Below are positions 1-9,749 of a DNA stretch of 64,000 nt, piece after piece. The DNA is from Elmis aenea. Taxonomy: Eukaryota; Arthropoda; Insecta; Coleoptera; Elmidae. The position numbers and the translations under genes were made by a program. Below the pieces are notes generated by a model that saw only the letters and a program-made list of their open reading frames with translations, ran no database searches and was not told where the DNA came from. Numbering within the stretch: the first letter of the stretch is position 1; the number at the start of each line of letters is the position of its first letter. Location: positions 14,036,544 through 14,100,543 of the forward strand of contig OX393582.1 in assembly GCA_947652605.1 (NCBI GenBank), written 5' to 3'.

Positions 1-715
1 TTATCTATTTATAATTTTATAATATTATGTGCAATCAAGCGTTCAGTAATGACTTTTGGTAAAATAATAAAAAATATTGAAAGAAGGCATAACATAAACT
101 ATTAAAACAATAATTGAAGCATGTTTCAAAACATTTGAAAGCTTGATGAAATATGAAATGTACGGAGTAGCATTTAATACAGATTATGTACTTTTTAAAG
201 TAACTTTTATTCAAAAAAATTAAAAAAAAACTGTTTCTAATTATTTTGGTTAAAGTTATCGTTTTTTTGACAATTAAATTAACGGTTTTGGTTAAAAATC
301 ACTGATACGAAAAAAAAACGGTTAACCGGTTTATAAAACCGGTTTTAACGCTGCTAATAGTAAGTACAACATTATTTATTGCAACTATCGTACACACAAA
401 AAAAACATTGTTAGTACAGTGTTTTAAATTCTTTTATGTACGCTGCGTGTATCATGGGTTGCATGCTTACAGTGGAAATACGCGCTCCGTAAAGGTTTTT
501 TAAACATTAATAGCTAATAACAATTATTAACCCTTCATTTTACTCACTTTTTAGTTGCTATACTTACTATTGCATCTATTTCCGCATGCCAATTGAGTTT
601 CTACCTTCAAATTTCGTTTAAAAATTGACTTATTAAAAGAAATACTACATAATCCCTTTGCCGCTATGAGAAATTTGGAGGGTTCGTGAAGCTTGGCCAT
701 ACCCTGTTATATAGA
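1..715. repeat. Dispersed repeat, left copy of an inverted pair
   Basis: This stretch is an imperfect inverted copy of about 20335-20945. Shared landmarks are the AACCGGTT-rich tract at 320-350, the segment with CGCGCTCCGTAAAGG at 481-495 and the end reading GGCCATACCCTGTTA at 694-708. No coding potential was seen. It is probably a nonautonomous dispersed element; I cannot assign a family. Confidence 0.6.
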
Positions 716-805
716 GGTACCCTAGTTTTTGCTATTTCTAAAAAGTTCGGTTATTTTTGCGACAGACCTTGTATGTAGATGTATCATATGTAATAGATAT
801 AATAA

Positions 806-1365
806 TGTCACATAAGGGATGTATGTGGCATGGGGTGCGTAGCCAAAATAAGCACAACAGTTAAAATATAACAAGTTTATTTAATAATTAAAATAACTTA
901 CATGTAGAATAACATGGTTATTCTTTCTTGGAGAAGGCACAAGAACACACTTTGAATCGACATTAGATTCTAGCCTTCTGTGTTTTCTTGGGCTTCTTTT
1001 ATACCAAGATTCAAGGCTTAATTTTACAATAACATGTTTTTTGCAAATACATATTTGACCAAAATCCGGATGTGGTTATAGAACCCAATATGAATAAATC
1101 AATCTCAAATAACAAGTTAGTTGACAACCTTGATATTTTCGATGAAATAACAAGTTGTTTGTTGACCTTGACATTTGCAAAAATAACGCATTTTGCAAAA
1201 CACGACGCGGGTGCAGATTACATCATCTATGTGGTTCTATAACCGTACAACCTGATAAGAAATTACTTATCTAAACCTCTTATTTAATACCACAACCAAT
1301 ATGCTAAAACTAATAAAGTTGGTAGATTATTCTGCGGTGACAGGTTGGGATTCATAAGCGCGACA
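806..1365 (-). repeat. 3' LTR
   Basis: It matches 11762-12321 base for base as far as I can compare by eye. On the minus strand it begins TGTCGCGC and ends TATGTGACA. An AATAAA-type polyadenylation signal (minus strand of TTTATT near 868-876) is present. The DNA just inside it, near 1366-1380, is G-rich on the minus strand but interrupted by pyrimidines, so I do not claim a clean polypurine tract. Confidence 0.93.
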
Positions 1366-1439
1366 CACGCCCCGGTACGAACGAAGTCCGACCCCGGACT
1401 TAAAACAAAGTCAAAAAAAAAAATTTTGGAAACGGGGTT

Positions 1440-3329
1440 TTAGCGGACGTTCGCCGGTGGTAACATGGGTACGTACAAATCACTACTCGTCGGTGCACAG
1501 GGTCGAGGGTGCCCAGCGGTTCTAGGATAATCATAATGCGGCTCATTTATCAGCCGGTCCTGTACAAAATTTGATGTAGTGCTAGCCCCGCCGGTGGGAG
1601 TAACGTAACCACCAGAATCGTGAAACGTCGGAGTTGCGGTTTCGCTAGACGACGCTCGACGAGACTGGACGGTGGCGGTGTTATCCCCACCAGGTCTAGG
1701 CAATGGCAAAGGTGGACGACTAGAGGGTGTCCATCGTGAACTATCCGTGGGCAGCCTGGACCGTGTGAATAATCTACGCTTAAAAAATAGCATAAAACAA
1801 GAGTACAAACTAAGAAACGACATGACTAACGCTATACTACTAAGCAGGAGTGCAGGACCAGACGAAGGTTCTGTACGCGACGGTTCGAGCGTACTTATCC
1901 AGTTTCTATTTACGCATTCATTTAAGTCGTTAAAAATAGGGGGTTGTGCCGTTATCGGGGGAATGCGAATACTTTTAGCCGTGGACCAGAGGGCTGGTAT
2001 TATTCGGGCATGTTCTAACTGAATCGTTTTATCGAGGCATGGATAAATTGGAGTTAAATTGTTAGGGCCATAGCTGTAAATACAGTGGCACGGTAAAGAA
2101 ATAAAAAGTAGACCAATATTTTCAGTATTACGAATTTCTCTCGATTGGTCAGGACAAGATATTGATGTTTCCGCGGGGGCGTGCGTTACTAAAAATTTGT
2201 TTCCTCCTAGTGCTGTGACAAATGGAAAATTAGAGCCGGTGTGACGACAGACGAAAGGACAAATTTCGGACAGTTCGATGGCTGATCCCCCACCAATGAT
2301 TTTGCGCGCGCATAGCGTGCTAACGATGTATTCGTCGTATGTTTCGGAAATTAAACACAATCGGTTACGTAGAGGATCGCACCTCGGTCGTAGGATAATC
2401 ATGGCTGACGTATTTGTCAGGGTACTGACAACAACGTCTTTAATACGGAGGTCAATACTACAAGACAAGTCGTGCCAAGCGAAAGGTGGTGAAATCAAAC
2501 GGAGAAGAACCGATTGTTTTAGTTCCATTCGAATTAGGGGGACCGAAATGCCAACTAGAACATGATTAGTTGTTATAAAACAATCTACTAGAGGCAAAGA
2601 AAAATAGTCCGCTATGTTGCCAATAGCCATGTCGTACCCGTCTTTGTTGACATGTGCTTGTAATTTTTTAACTTGTTTTGCAACCTCAGGCATGGGCAAA
2701 ACATCAGGAAACAATTTTTTCGTCACGCACATATTTAAAATGGCTCGTGAACGTTCTCTGTGAAAGAGAATGTCGAAAGTTGAAAGGTACAGTGAGTCAG
2801 AGCAGTTAGATAGAAAAAACGGTAGTGGATCTTTTAATTTATATTCGATTACAGGGAATGAATTAGATCTAATGAAATTTTGTAAGTGAAGAAGGTCGGT
2901 ATAAGTACCATAAAGATGTTTTAAGTGGTCTGCTTCGATCATTTGGAATAACCAACCGTTTACGGTGACACGTTGTCCTAAAAATTCATCGGATTGGATA
3001 TTTTTCTGAACAAATTCAGTCCGAATGTCAAAGAATATGCTGTAAAAGCTAGATAAATAATGACAGGAGACGTTATCTCGGTTGCAATATGTCTTTCTAC
3101 AATTATTCTCAAAGTTCCATGAGCTATCCTCAATTTTAAAAATTATAGGAACATTCGCTTCATAAAGCGTTATGTTTGGAAGAAACTGAATAAACGAACC
3201 AGCTGATACCTTTATGTCTTCCTGCGCTCCGCTTACTATGCGGGTCAACAAAATTCCCACGAAAAGTAATCGTGAATTACAAAGATATGTGCATATCCTG
3301 TACAACAAATGCTTCCTGTGTGATAGCAT
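1440..3329 (-). CDS. Second envelope-like glycoprotein (Env2)
   Basis: The reading frame is open from 3446 but the first ATG is at 3329, giving about 629 residues. That start puts a hydrophobic signal peptide at the N-terminus. A single membrane span lies about 100 residues from the original C-terminal end, followed by a long Pro/Ser/Thr-rich tail. The ectodomain aligns with the F-like Env at 3911-6149: both share the PFAW...SC segment, CPF-x-C, P-C-x-C, an ALW/AMWS segment and F-x-x-x-x-EC-x-N-x-NW. Conserved cysteines are retained. It lacks the RxxR cleavage site followed by a hydrophobic fusion peptide seen in the other Env; an arginine-rich stretch (RERSR) falls in the downstream helical part instead. 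It is probably a paralogue that kept the fold and lost or changed the fusion function; attachment is one guess. Confidence 0.75.
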   Translation of the reverse strand: MLSHRKHLLYRICTYLCNSRLLFVGILLTRIVSGAQEDIKVSAGSFIQFLPNITLYEANVPIIFKIEDSSWNFENNCRKTYCNRDNVSCHYLSSFYSIFFDIRTEFVQKNIQSDEFLGQRVTVNGWLFQMIEADHLKHLYGTYTDLLHLQNFIRSNSFPVIEYKLKDPLPFFLSNCSDSLYLSTFDILFHRERSRAILNMCVTKKLFPDVLPMPEVAKQVKKLQAHVNKDGYDMAIGNIADYFSLPLVDCFITTNHVLVGISVPLIRMELKQSVLLRLISPPFAWHDLSCSIDLRIKDVVVSTLTNTSAMIILRPRCDPLRNRLCLISETYDEYIVSTLCARKIIGGGSAIELSEICPFVCRHTGSNFPFVTALGGNKFLVTHAPAETSISCPDQSREIRNTENIGLLFISLPCHCIYSYGPNNLTPIYPCLDKTIQLEHARIIPALWSTAKSIRIPPITAQPPIFNDLNECVNRNWISTLEPSRTEPSSGPALLLSSIALVMSFLSLYSCFMLFFKRRLFTRSRLPTDSSRWTPSSRPPLPLPRPGGDNTATVQSRRASSSETATPTFHDSGGYVTPTGGASTTSNFVQDRLINEPHYDYPRTAGHPRPCAPTSSDLYVPMLPPANVR

Positions 3330-3446
3330 AGTAGTAAAAATAGTATAGCTAAACGGCGGAAGGCCAAGGATACTTGATAAATCTACGTTCGTTAATGAAA
3401 AGATAATTATGACGCAGTCAGCACAAAAATGGCGGCAGGATACCAA

Positions 3447-3910
3447 GTGTTGATAACGTAACTCATACGTTACTTACTTACAATACAATACAATAATCGT
3501 TTACCCAAATAACTCAAAAATTCACATTGTGTATCCAAATAACTCAAAAATTCACAGCTGTGCACAGAAACAATTAAACAATTAGCAATAAAAGATGTGA
3601 TATTGAGGCACCGACTCAATATAGAGACACTTTCTCTAACTGTAGTTATATACTGCTACAAATTTCAATGCTTTAAGATTACGGTGATCAAGCGAATCCT
3701 ATTAAAAGCACCAAAAACCGCTGCAGTACATAACAGCAGTCCACTAAGGGTGGATATCCAGGTACGACCACCCTGGTCCTAGGACTAACACAATAATACA
3801 CAATAATAATACACAATAATAATTCACAATAATATACTCAAATAATAACTCAAAAAGCGCTTACATAAACCTTTAACAAGGCGGATCCTTTATCGGTTAC
3901 GGCTCCTTTC
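3447..3910. other. Spacer between the two env genes
   Basis: Between Env1 and Env2 lie 464 bp. They contain AATAA-rich direct repeats at 3785-3850 and a doubled phrase (CCAAATAACTCAAAAATTCACA) near 3506-3555. No convincing ORF. A splice acceptor for an Env2 message would have to lie here or just inside the Env2 frame. Confidence 0.5.
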
Positions 3911-6149
3911 TCAAGCAACCGCTGTCTCACTCTCGGCCCTTGGTATCAGAAGCTGTTGAGGAGCTTGAGAAGGTTTTCTATTGGGCGGTATAGGATGTCC
4001 GGAAGTACTGCAGTTTCTTCCAGATGCCGTAGCGGTCTCTTCTCGTAACGAGACTTTTATACTTCTTCCAGTGGGTAACATCAACGTACCATCCCCCAGG
4101 GATCGCTCAGCGATTGGTGCCCCGAGCTCGTCCAGGATACTATTTTCTGTCAAATCACCATACGCGGGTTCCTGGATCAGCGGGCGAGCTCCGGACCTCC
4201 GGCGTCGTGCGTAAAAATGTCGGTAAAGCCTAAAAGCTATATATCCGAGTAAACCAATTGTCAAAAGAATTATGCATAAAGCGTTAGCAGTGACAAGGCT
4301 TATTCCTATATCATGGGGATCGGAGGCCCGTGTGGGAGGTAAAACCGCGGTGGCTGACAACACCGGTACTTTATATAACACATATAAAACTACTGCCGTT
4401 AAAACTAAGTTCCAATAAAACAATAAAGAGTCACTTGTGTGAGCGTAAATGTCTCCATAGCTAGCAGCTTGATCTAGTGCCGAAGCTACTGATTGCACGG
4501 TTTCTTGAAGCACTGAGGTTGACGATAGATTCAAGTGAGGAATTGTCAAAGTCCAATTTGTGTTTAAACACTCGGAAAAGTTATGAAACACTGGATGGTC
4601 TTGTGGCCGCGTGGGGTTTATCACGTAAGTCTGTAAATTGGACCACATCGCGGGAAGCACATGGGTTGATTTATATTGTTTAAACCCAGAGGGCCCACAA
4701 GGAAAACGCGCGGGGATCACTACATTACCGTTAATGTTAAGAGAGCAATCACACGGTAATTGGAGTTCCAATGCGCCTGGCCGGATGTATGCTTCCTCGG
4801 GTAGAGCTATCGTCGACTGGGGACACTTGACTGTTGTCCTGTTCTCTGGGTGGGTTATAATGTAGACGTCATCGCTAACTTCAGAGATGACTAAAGCTTT
4901 CGAGGTGTGGCAACGAAATGGACAGTGTTGAGCGAGTTCCGTGACTGTAGCACCCTTATACATTTTAAAGGCGCACTGATGACCATAGTTTGCATCTGTC
5001 GAGAAGCGTGGGATGAAGCACAGCTTGTCGGTGTATGGTCGACATTCGTGTAATGACGATCCAGAAACGGGTATCAGGGAGTCTTGGGATACGGCCAGGT
5101 AAAGTGAATCATGCATTATTACACATGACTGATTTTCCCAAGCGAAAGGGATAGTTATCAGTTCCAAAAGCTTCCAGGCTTGTCGTACGCGAGTGATTGG
5201 TATCTTGACGTGTACGTAGATGTAATCATCTACCACGGTACAGTCGGCAATTTGAATTTTGTAGTAGCGAGATACTTCGGATATAGGAATGACTAGTTCT
5301 TGACTAACACTAGTCAGTTCGGTTTGAAGAGATTTGAGGTCGTGGATAAGGACTTGAGGGCTGATTATAGAGGAGGGAACATGGCGGTTTCGACAAGTGT
5401 TAAGGATTTCGTGGTTGCGGAATATTCTAGCCATTTCGGCTAGTCGTAAATTTGTTAAATAATGCAGATGTGACAGTACCAATCCATGATGGTTTAGTGT
5501 GGTAGTTTCATCCTTCCTAAGCCTGTTTTGTGTGCCTCTGATTAATCCTTCGATGGAGTCGATTCTTCGTTGAATTTGTCCAAAGGTATTTGACACGCCT
5601 TCTTCGTATTTGTTGAATTTTTTGGAGGTTGCTGTGATTGACAGCAAACTTTGACTAAGGCCGCTGTTGAGGTTCTTCAGATTGGCTTTTAAAATTGACT
5701 CGTCCGTCACTAATCCTTGGAATTTCTGTTCGCTGGCAACACCGCAGCACCAGGTTAGGGCGTCTGCTATGAAGTCCAGTGCTCGAGTCTGACGATGGAC
5801 CAAACCGTCCTCCAGAAGGATCGGGTCTTCATCGAGAAACTCGGATGGTTTTAGTGACTGGGCCAGCAAATCCAAGTTGGCGTCCAAAGAGGTTCCCATG
5901 GACTGAAGCTGACGAGCAGGCACACAGATGAGGTCGTATCCATTCCTGGCTACTGCTCCTCCGCAAAGTTCATCGAGTCGGGAGTCGTTTCCAGATCGGC
6001 TGAACTCTTGAATCCATTTTGCCTTGTAAGTAAGTGGGATGGTTGCTTCGTATGCAATCGTTGTGGGTAGTGGCTTCCAGTAGGCACCAGAGACTACTTT
6101 TACTAGCGTCTTGTCCCCGGCGATTGGGGTTGCGCATAATGCGATAAAT
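3911..6149 (-). CDS. env: Baculovirus-F-like envelope fusion protein (Env1)
   Basis: The frame is open from just inside the integrase end to 3911. It has no ATG before the region of homology, so it is drawn from a strong splice acceptor ending at 6150, as expected for a spliced errantiviral env. A short hydrophobic stretch follows the acceptor. Counting from the GTG at 5923, an RxxR furin-type site lies at residues 44-47 and is followed by a hydrophobic fusion-peptide-like segment (48-61). Next come heptad-rich helices (about 65-165), a cysteine-rich head, and two hydrophobic spans near 505-530 and 548-570, then a basic cytoplasmic tail. This order is typical of insect errantivirus Env and baculovirus F. 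The start methionine must come from an upstream exon that I cannot place with certainty. Confidence 0.85.
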
Positions 6150-6164
6150 CTGTGAAAAACAAAC
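6150..6164 (-). promoter_or_regulatory. Candidate env splice acceptor
   Basis: On the minus strand a T-rich tract (TTTGTTTTTCACAG) ends at 6150, 26 bases inside the integrase C-terminus. The Env1 frame is open on both sides and has no initiator ATG. The best donor-like site in the leader (AAG|GTAAAT, near 11680) would not by my count join in the Env1 frame, so the true donor is open. Confidence 0.55.
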
Positions 6165-6175
6165 TTGCTTGTTTT

Positions 6176-7615
6176 TTAAACATTGGTGATGCCAGAATTA
6201 TCTGGCATCCAGGGATCGAAATAGGGCTGTATTCTGGAGACATGGATCACTTCCTCCTTTGCCTGAGGAGTGGATCCCCTTTTTACAAGATAAGTGACGT
6301 CAGATTTCCGTTCTTTTATGAAGAAGGGACCAAACCAGCGTAATAACAGTTTTTCGCTTTTTCCTTTAATCCTAATCGGAGTAAAAACTTTTACTTTATC
6401 GCCCGGTAAAAATTCGACATGACGATGTCGTTCATCGTATCGCGTCTTATCGCGTTCCTGTCTCTTTTCTAAGTTTCGTATTGCTAGGTGCCGAACGGCG
6501 AGTGCTCGGTCCCTTAGAGACCGGACGTCTGGCAATTCTATGTCTGTTAACAAATTTGCCTCTGTCGGTAGTACCGCCTGTCTACCGTAAACTAATTCAA
6601 AGGGGGCGAACTGTAAACTGTCTTGCTTTGCTGAGTTATGCGCGAACGTTACATGAGGGAGGTACTCGTCCCAATCCGTTTGATCTGAATTCGTATAAAC
6701 GCTTAGCATGTTTGCTAGCGTTTTGTTAAACCGTTCTGTGAGACCGTTAGTCGCGGGATGGTAACCAGTAGTAAATTGACTAGTACAACCCATAATTTTC
6801 AATAATTCGCTTATCATTTGCGACTGAAAAACCTTCCCTTGGTCTGTTAGTATATACTTAGGGCTTCCGTGCCGACAAATGATTTGTTCGAGAACAAATT
6901 TGGCCACCGGACCCGATTTACCGCTGGAAAGCGCGCGTGTTTCTACCCATCGAGTCGCATAACAAGTTGCTACTATTATCATAGTTTTGCCTGATTTACT
7001 TCGTTTAAAAGGGCCAAGTAAATCCATGCCTACTCGATGGAACGGGTAGCCTACTGCTATGGGCTGTAAAAGGCCGGCTGCTTTTAAATTCGTGCGACCT
7101 TTTCGAGCTTGACAGTCTCTACAACCATTGACATATTTTTCTACGTCTTTTAAAAGACCGTCCCAGTAATATCTATTTTTTATTCGATCATAGGTTTTAT
7201 TTATTCCTAGGTGGCCTGCTAACGGCTCATTATGATTACTAAATAAAATTTCGAATTTCATTTCTGCGGGTACCACTAATAAATGAGGCCTTCCAGTGGC
7301 ACTGACATTATTTTTATACAACACGTTATCTATGACCGAATAAGATTTAGATTTTTTACGTATACCGATTGTCGCGTCGTCAGGGTTATCGATCGCGTCA
7401 ATAATAACTTTAACTTGAGGGTCTTGTAATTGTAATTCTTGTGTGTTATGGGGTATAATACAGAAAGAAACTATTTCTTGACTCTCTTCTTCATCTTTGG
7501 CTGTGCCAATGAGAGTGGGATACCGGCTCAGACAGTCGGCATCGCTGTGACTTTTTCCGCTTTTATGTACAATTTCGAAGTCATAATCCTGCAATTTGAT
7601 TGCCCATCGAGCCAA
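6176..7615 (-). CDS. pol: Pol, integrase part (separated by a frame break)
   Basis: These 479 residues begin inside the RNase H C-terminus (RWA-x-x-LQDYDF, typical of Ty3/gypsy). The HHCC zinc-binding domain follows (H...H...CRDCQ, about residues 131-170). The DDE catalytic core shows D in the GMDLLGPF segment, D in LTDQG, and E in the NGLTERFN segment. A C-terminal GPY/F-type module with RWFGPF ends the protein. All three acidic catalytic residues are present. The upstream pol frame is one base out of phase (+1 needed) at about 7636-7645, so this part is reached only by frameshifting or belongs to a copy inactivated by one inserted base. The start shown is only where an ATG falls, not a real translation start. 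Confidence 0.88.
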   Translation of the reverse strand: MARWAIKLQDYDFEIVHKSGKSHSDADCLSRYPTLIGTAKDEEESQEIVSFCIIPHNTQELQLQDPQVKVIIDAIDNPDDATIGIRKKSKSYSVIDNVLYKNNVSATGRPHLLVVPAEMKFEILFSNHNEPLAGHLGINKTYDRIKNRYYWDGLLKDVEKYVNGCRDCQARKGRTNLKAAGLLQPIAVGYPFHRVGMDLLGPFKRSKSGKTMIIVATCYATRWVETRALSSGKSGPVAKFVLEQIICRHGSPKYILTDQGKVFQSQMISELLKIMGCTSQFTTGYHPATNGLTERFNKTLANMLSVYTNSDQTDWDEYLPHVTFAHNSAKQDSLQFAPFELVYGRQAVLPTEANLLTDIELPDVRSLRDRALAVRHLAIRNLEKRQERDKTRYDERHRHVEFLPGDKVKVFTPIRIKGKSEKLLLRWFGPFFIKERKSDVTYLVKRGSTPQAKEEVIHVSRIQPYFDPWMPDNSGITNV

Positions 7616-9749
7616 ACGGCCGGTAGGATCTTTGACTGTTTTTTAAATAACAAAGAGCGTGATGATCAGTGAAAATTTTAATTTTCTTGCCATAGACAAA
7701 GTGTCTTAAATGATTCAAGGACCAAATAATTGCTAACGTTTCCATTTCCGTAATGGAATAATTCTTTTCTGCTTTAGTTAAACTGCGAGACACATAAACA
7801 ACCGGATGAAAATCATCGTTATACTTTTGAAGTAACACTGCTCCAATGCCTGTTTGTGATGCGTCGGCATGGAGAACAGTTTCTGCCTCGGGGCGGAAAT
7901 GAATTAGTACGGGTTTTGAAGTTAATTTTGTTTTTAAAGTCTCGAATGCCGATTGCTGAGCTTCTTCCCAGATAAATCCGGTTTCCTTACAAGTAGCTTG
8001 ATACAAGGGGTTGGCTATTTTAGCAAATTCGGGAATGAATTTTCTGTAATAATTACACAAACCAGTGAATGACTGGACATCCTTAACGTTACGCGGCACG
8101 GGAAATTCTGTGACTGCTTTAATTTTGTCCAGGTCCGGACTTATATGGTTTTCATTAATGACATGCCCTAGGACTTTTAACTCTGTCCTAGCGTATGTAC
8201 ACTTGCTTGGTTTCAGTCTTAACCCGTACTTCCGCAAACGATCGAATGTATGCCTTAAACGTACAAGATGTTCATCGAAAGTACGAGAAAATACTATTAC
8301 GTCATCCAGATAAATCAGGACCTCCCTCCATTTCATCCCCTCAAAAACCCTATCCGCCATACTCTGAAATGTGGAAGGGGCGTTACTTAAACCAAAGGGG
8401 AGGCAATTGAACTGAAACAATCCATCTGAGGTCACAAAGGCTGTTTTTTCCCGGCTATCAGGGTGGACACCGATTTGATAATAGCCCGAAAATAAATCTA
8501 GACTACTAAAATATTTTGCACCCCCCAAATAACTAAAGATGTCATCAATCAGGGGGAGGGGGTACACGTTCTTTTTCGTGACATTATTTAGTTTCCTATA
8601 GTCAATACAAAATCGAGTGGAGTTGTCCTTTTTGCGAACTAGGACAACCGGAAATGACCAATCGCTGGAAGATGGCGAGATTATATTAAATTTTAACATT
8701 TCATCAATTTGAGTTTGAATAATTTCCCGCTCTTTGTGAGATACTCGGTAAGGACGACACTTGATAGGGGCGGCGTCTTGAGTGTCTATTTCATGACAAG
8801 TGATATCTGTATACCCAATCTGTGACATATTACTTGCGTAAATATCTTGAAATTCGTGTATGAGCTCCTTTAGCCGGCTTTTATCTTGGTTACTTAGCAG
8901 TTCATTGATATCATGCTTAATTTCCGGTGCGTCTATTTCTGATAATGTTAAAATATTTGCAGTGTTTATATTTAAACTAATTTTAAAAAGATAACCAATT
9001 GTTGAATATTTTAATAATTTCACGGGATTTTTATCATAATTATTTAATTTTATAGTTAAGCCTCTTGGAGCGTAACTAATTTCTCCCTCAATTTGTATTC
9101 GCTTCTTCATCAAGAATTCGTGATTAGAAACGAACGCAAATTCGAGAAGAGTGGACAGTTCAACTTCTAATTTTGGAGAAATACTTAAAAGAATACTAAT
9201 GGTTTGATTGGGTGTAAGGATGACATCACTTGGCATGCCTAATTTGTATTTTATTTGAGGATCGTCTAATCGTGACTCGACCGCAAGGTCGTCCGTATTT
9301 ATAGTAAGATTATTCAGTTGCGGAAGCGTATCCATCGCTTGAAATATGTCAAACTCGCATTGAAACATTTCTCGCACACTATTGGTCATTGTTAAGGTGT
9401 TATTGCAAAAATTAATAATGGCGCCATGTTGCGCTAGGAATTTTGTACCTAATATGAGAGGTCGGGGTAATTGGTCAATTACTACGGCGTCAACTGTGGT
9501 TTCTAAAGCACCTATTTTTAATTTAACTTTAGAGTTGCCTATGGAATTAATTGAAAGACCGCCTGCAGTGTGCAGCCGGATCGGATTATCTATAGCTGTG
9601 ATTGGAAGATGTACATATTTTCTACATATTATGTTTAATGAGGAGCCGGTATCTAGTATGATTGATGTCTTAATATCATTTATGAAGCCACTGGTAGTCA
9701 AGATGGATGCGCGCCGCACGGACTCTAACGACGCGGATTTGAGTTTAAA
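7581..9749 (-). CDS. pol: Pol: protease, reverse transcriptase, RNase H
   Basis: This frame is in the -1 phase relative to gag and overlaps its end. An upstream stop lies near 9758, so it must be entered by frameshifting within 9725-9757; I draw it from the slip site. The retropepsin signature LDTGSS lies near residue 21 from 9719. The reverse transcriptase has LPFGLSNAPSTF and the catalytic YLDD, and an RNase H domain with the usual D-E-D pattern (HADAS, EMETLA, FTDHHAL) follows. Homology ends abruptly near 7640, after which the frame runs through about 15 unrelated residues to a stop at 7581. The downstream frame carries the rest of Pol. Confidence 0.9.
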   Translation of the reverse strand, partial: FKLKSASLESVRRASILTTSGFINDIKTSIILDTGSSLNIICRKYVHLPITAIDNPIRLHTAGGLSINSIGNSKVKLKIGALETTVDAVVIDQLPRPLILGTKFLAQHGAIINFCNNTLTMTNSVREMFQCEFDIFQAMDTLPQLNNLTINTDDLAVESRLDDPQIKYKLGMPSDVILTPNQTISILLSISPKLEVELSTLLEFAFVSNHEFLMKKRIQIEGEISYAPRGLTIKLNNYDKNPVKLLKYSTIGYLFKISLNINTANILTLSEIDAPEIKHDINELLSNQDKSRLKELIHEFQDIYASNMSQIGYTDITCHEIDTQDAAPIKCRPYRVSHKEREIIQTQIDEMLKFNIISPSSSDWSFPVVLVRKKDNSTRFCIDYRKLNNVTKKNVYPLPLIDDIFSYLGGAKYFSSLDLFSGYYQIGVHPDSREKTAFVTSDGLFQFNCLPFGLSNAPSTFQSMADRVFEGMKWREVLIYLDDVIVFSRTFDEHLVRLRHTFDRLRKYGLRLKPSKCTYARTELKVLGHVINENHISPDLDKIKAVTEFPVPRNVKDVQSFTGLCNYYRKFIPEFAKIANPLYQATCKETGFIWEEAQQSAFETLKTKLTSKPVLIHFRPEAETVLHADASQTGIGAVLLQKYNDDFHPVVYVSRSLTKAEKNYSITEMETLAIIWSLNHLRHFVYGKKIKIFTDHHALCYLKNSQRSYRPFGSMGNQIAGL

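Noticed and set aside
1366..1380. Polypurine tract beside the 3' LTR
   Set aside because: The G-rich stretch on the minus strand is interrupted by pyrimidines, so I do not call it.
7638..7644. A AAA AAC heptamer on the minus strand as a programmed -1 frameshift within pol
   Set aside because: The integrase frame is +1 relative to the upstream pol frame, so -1 slipping here would not restore it.
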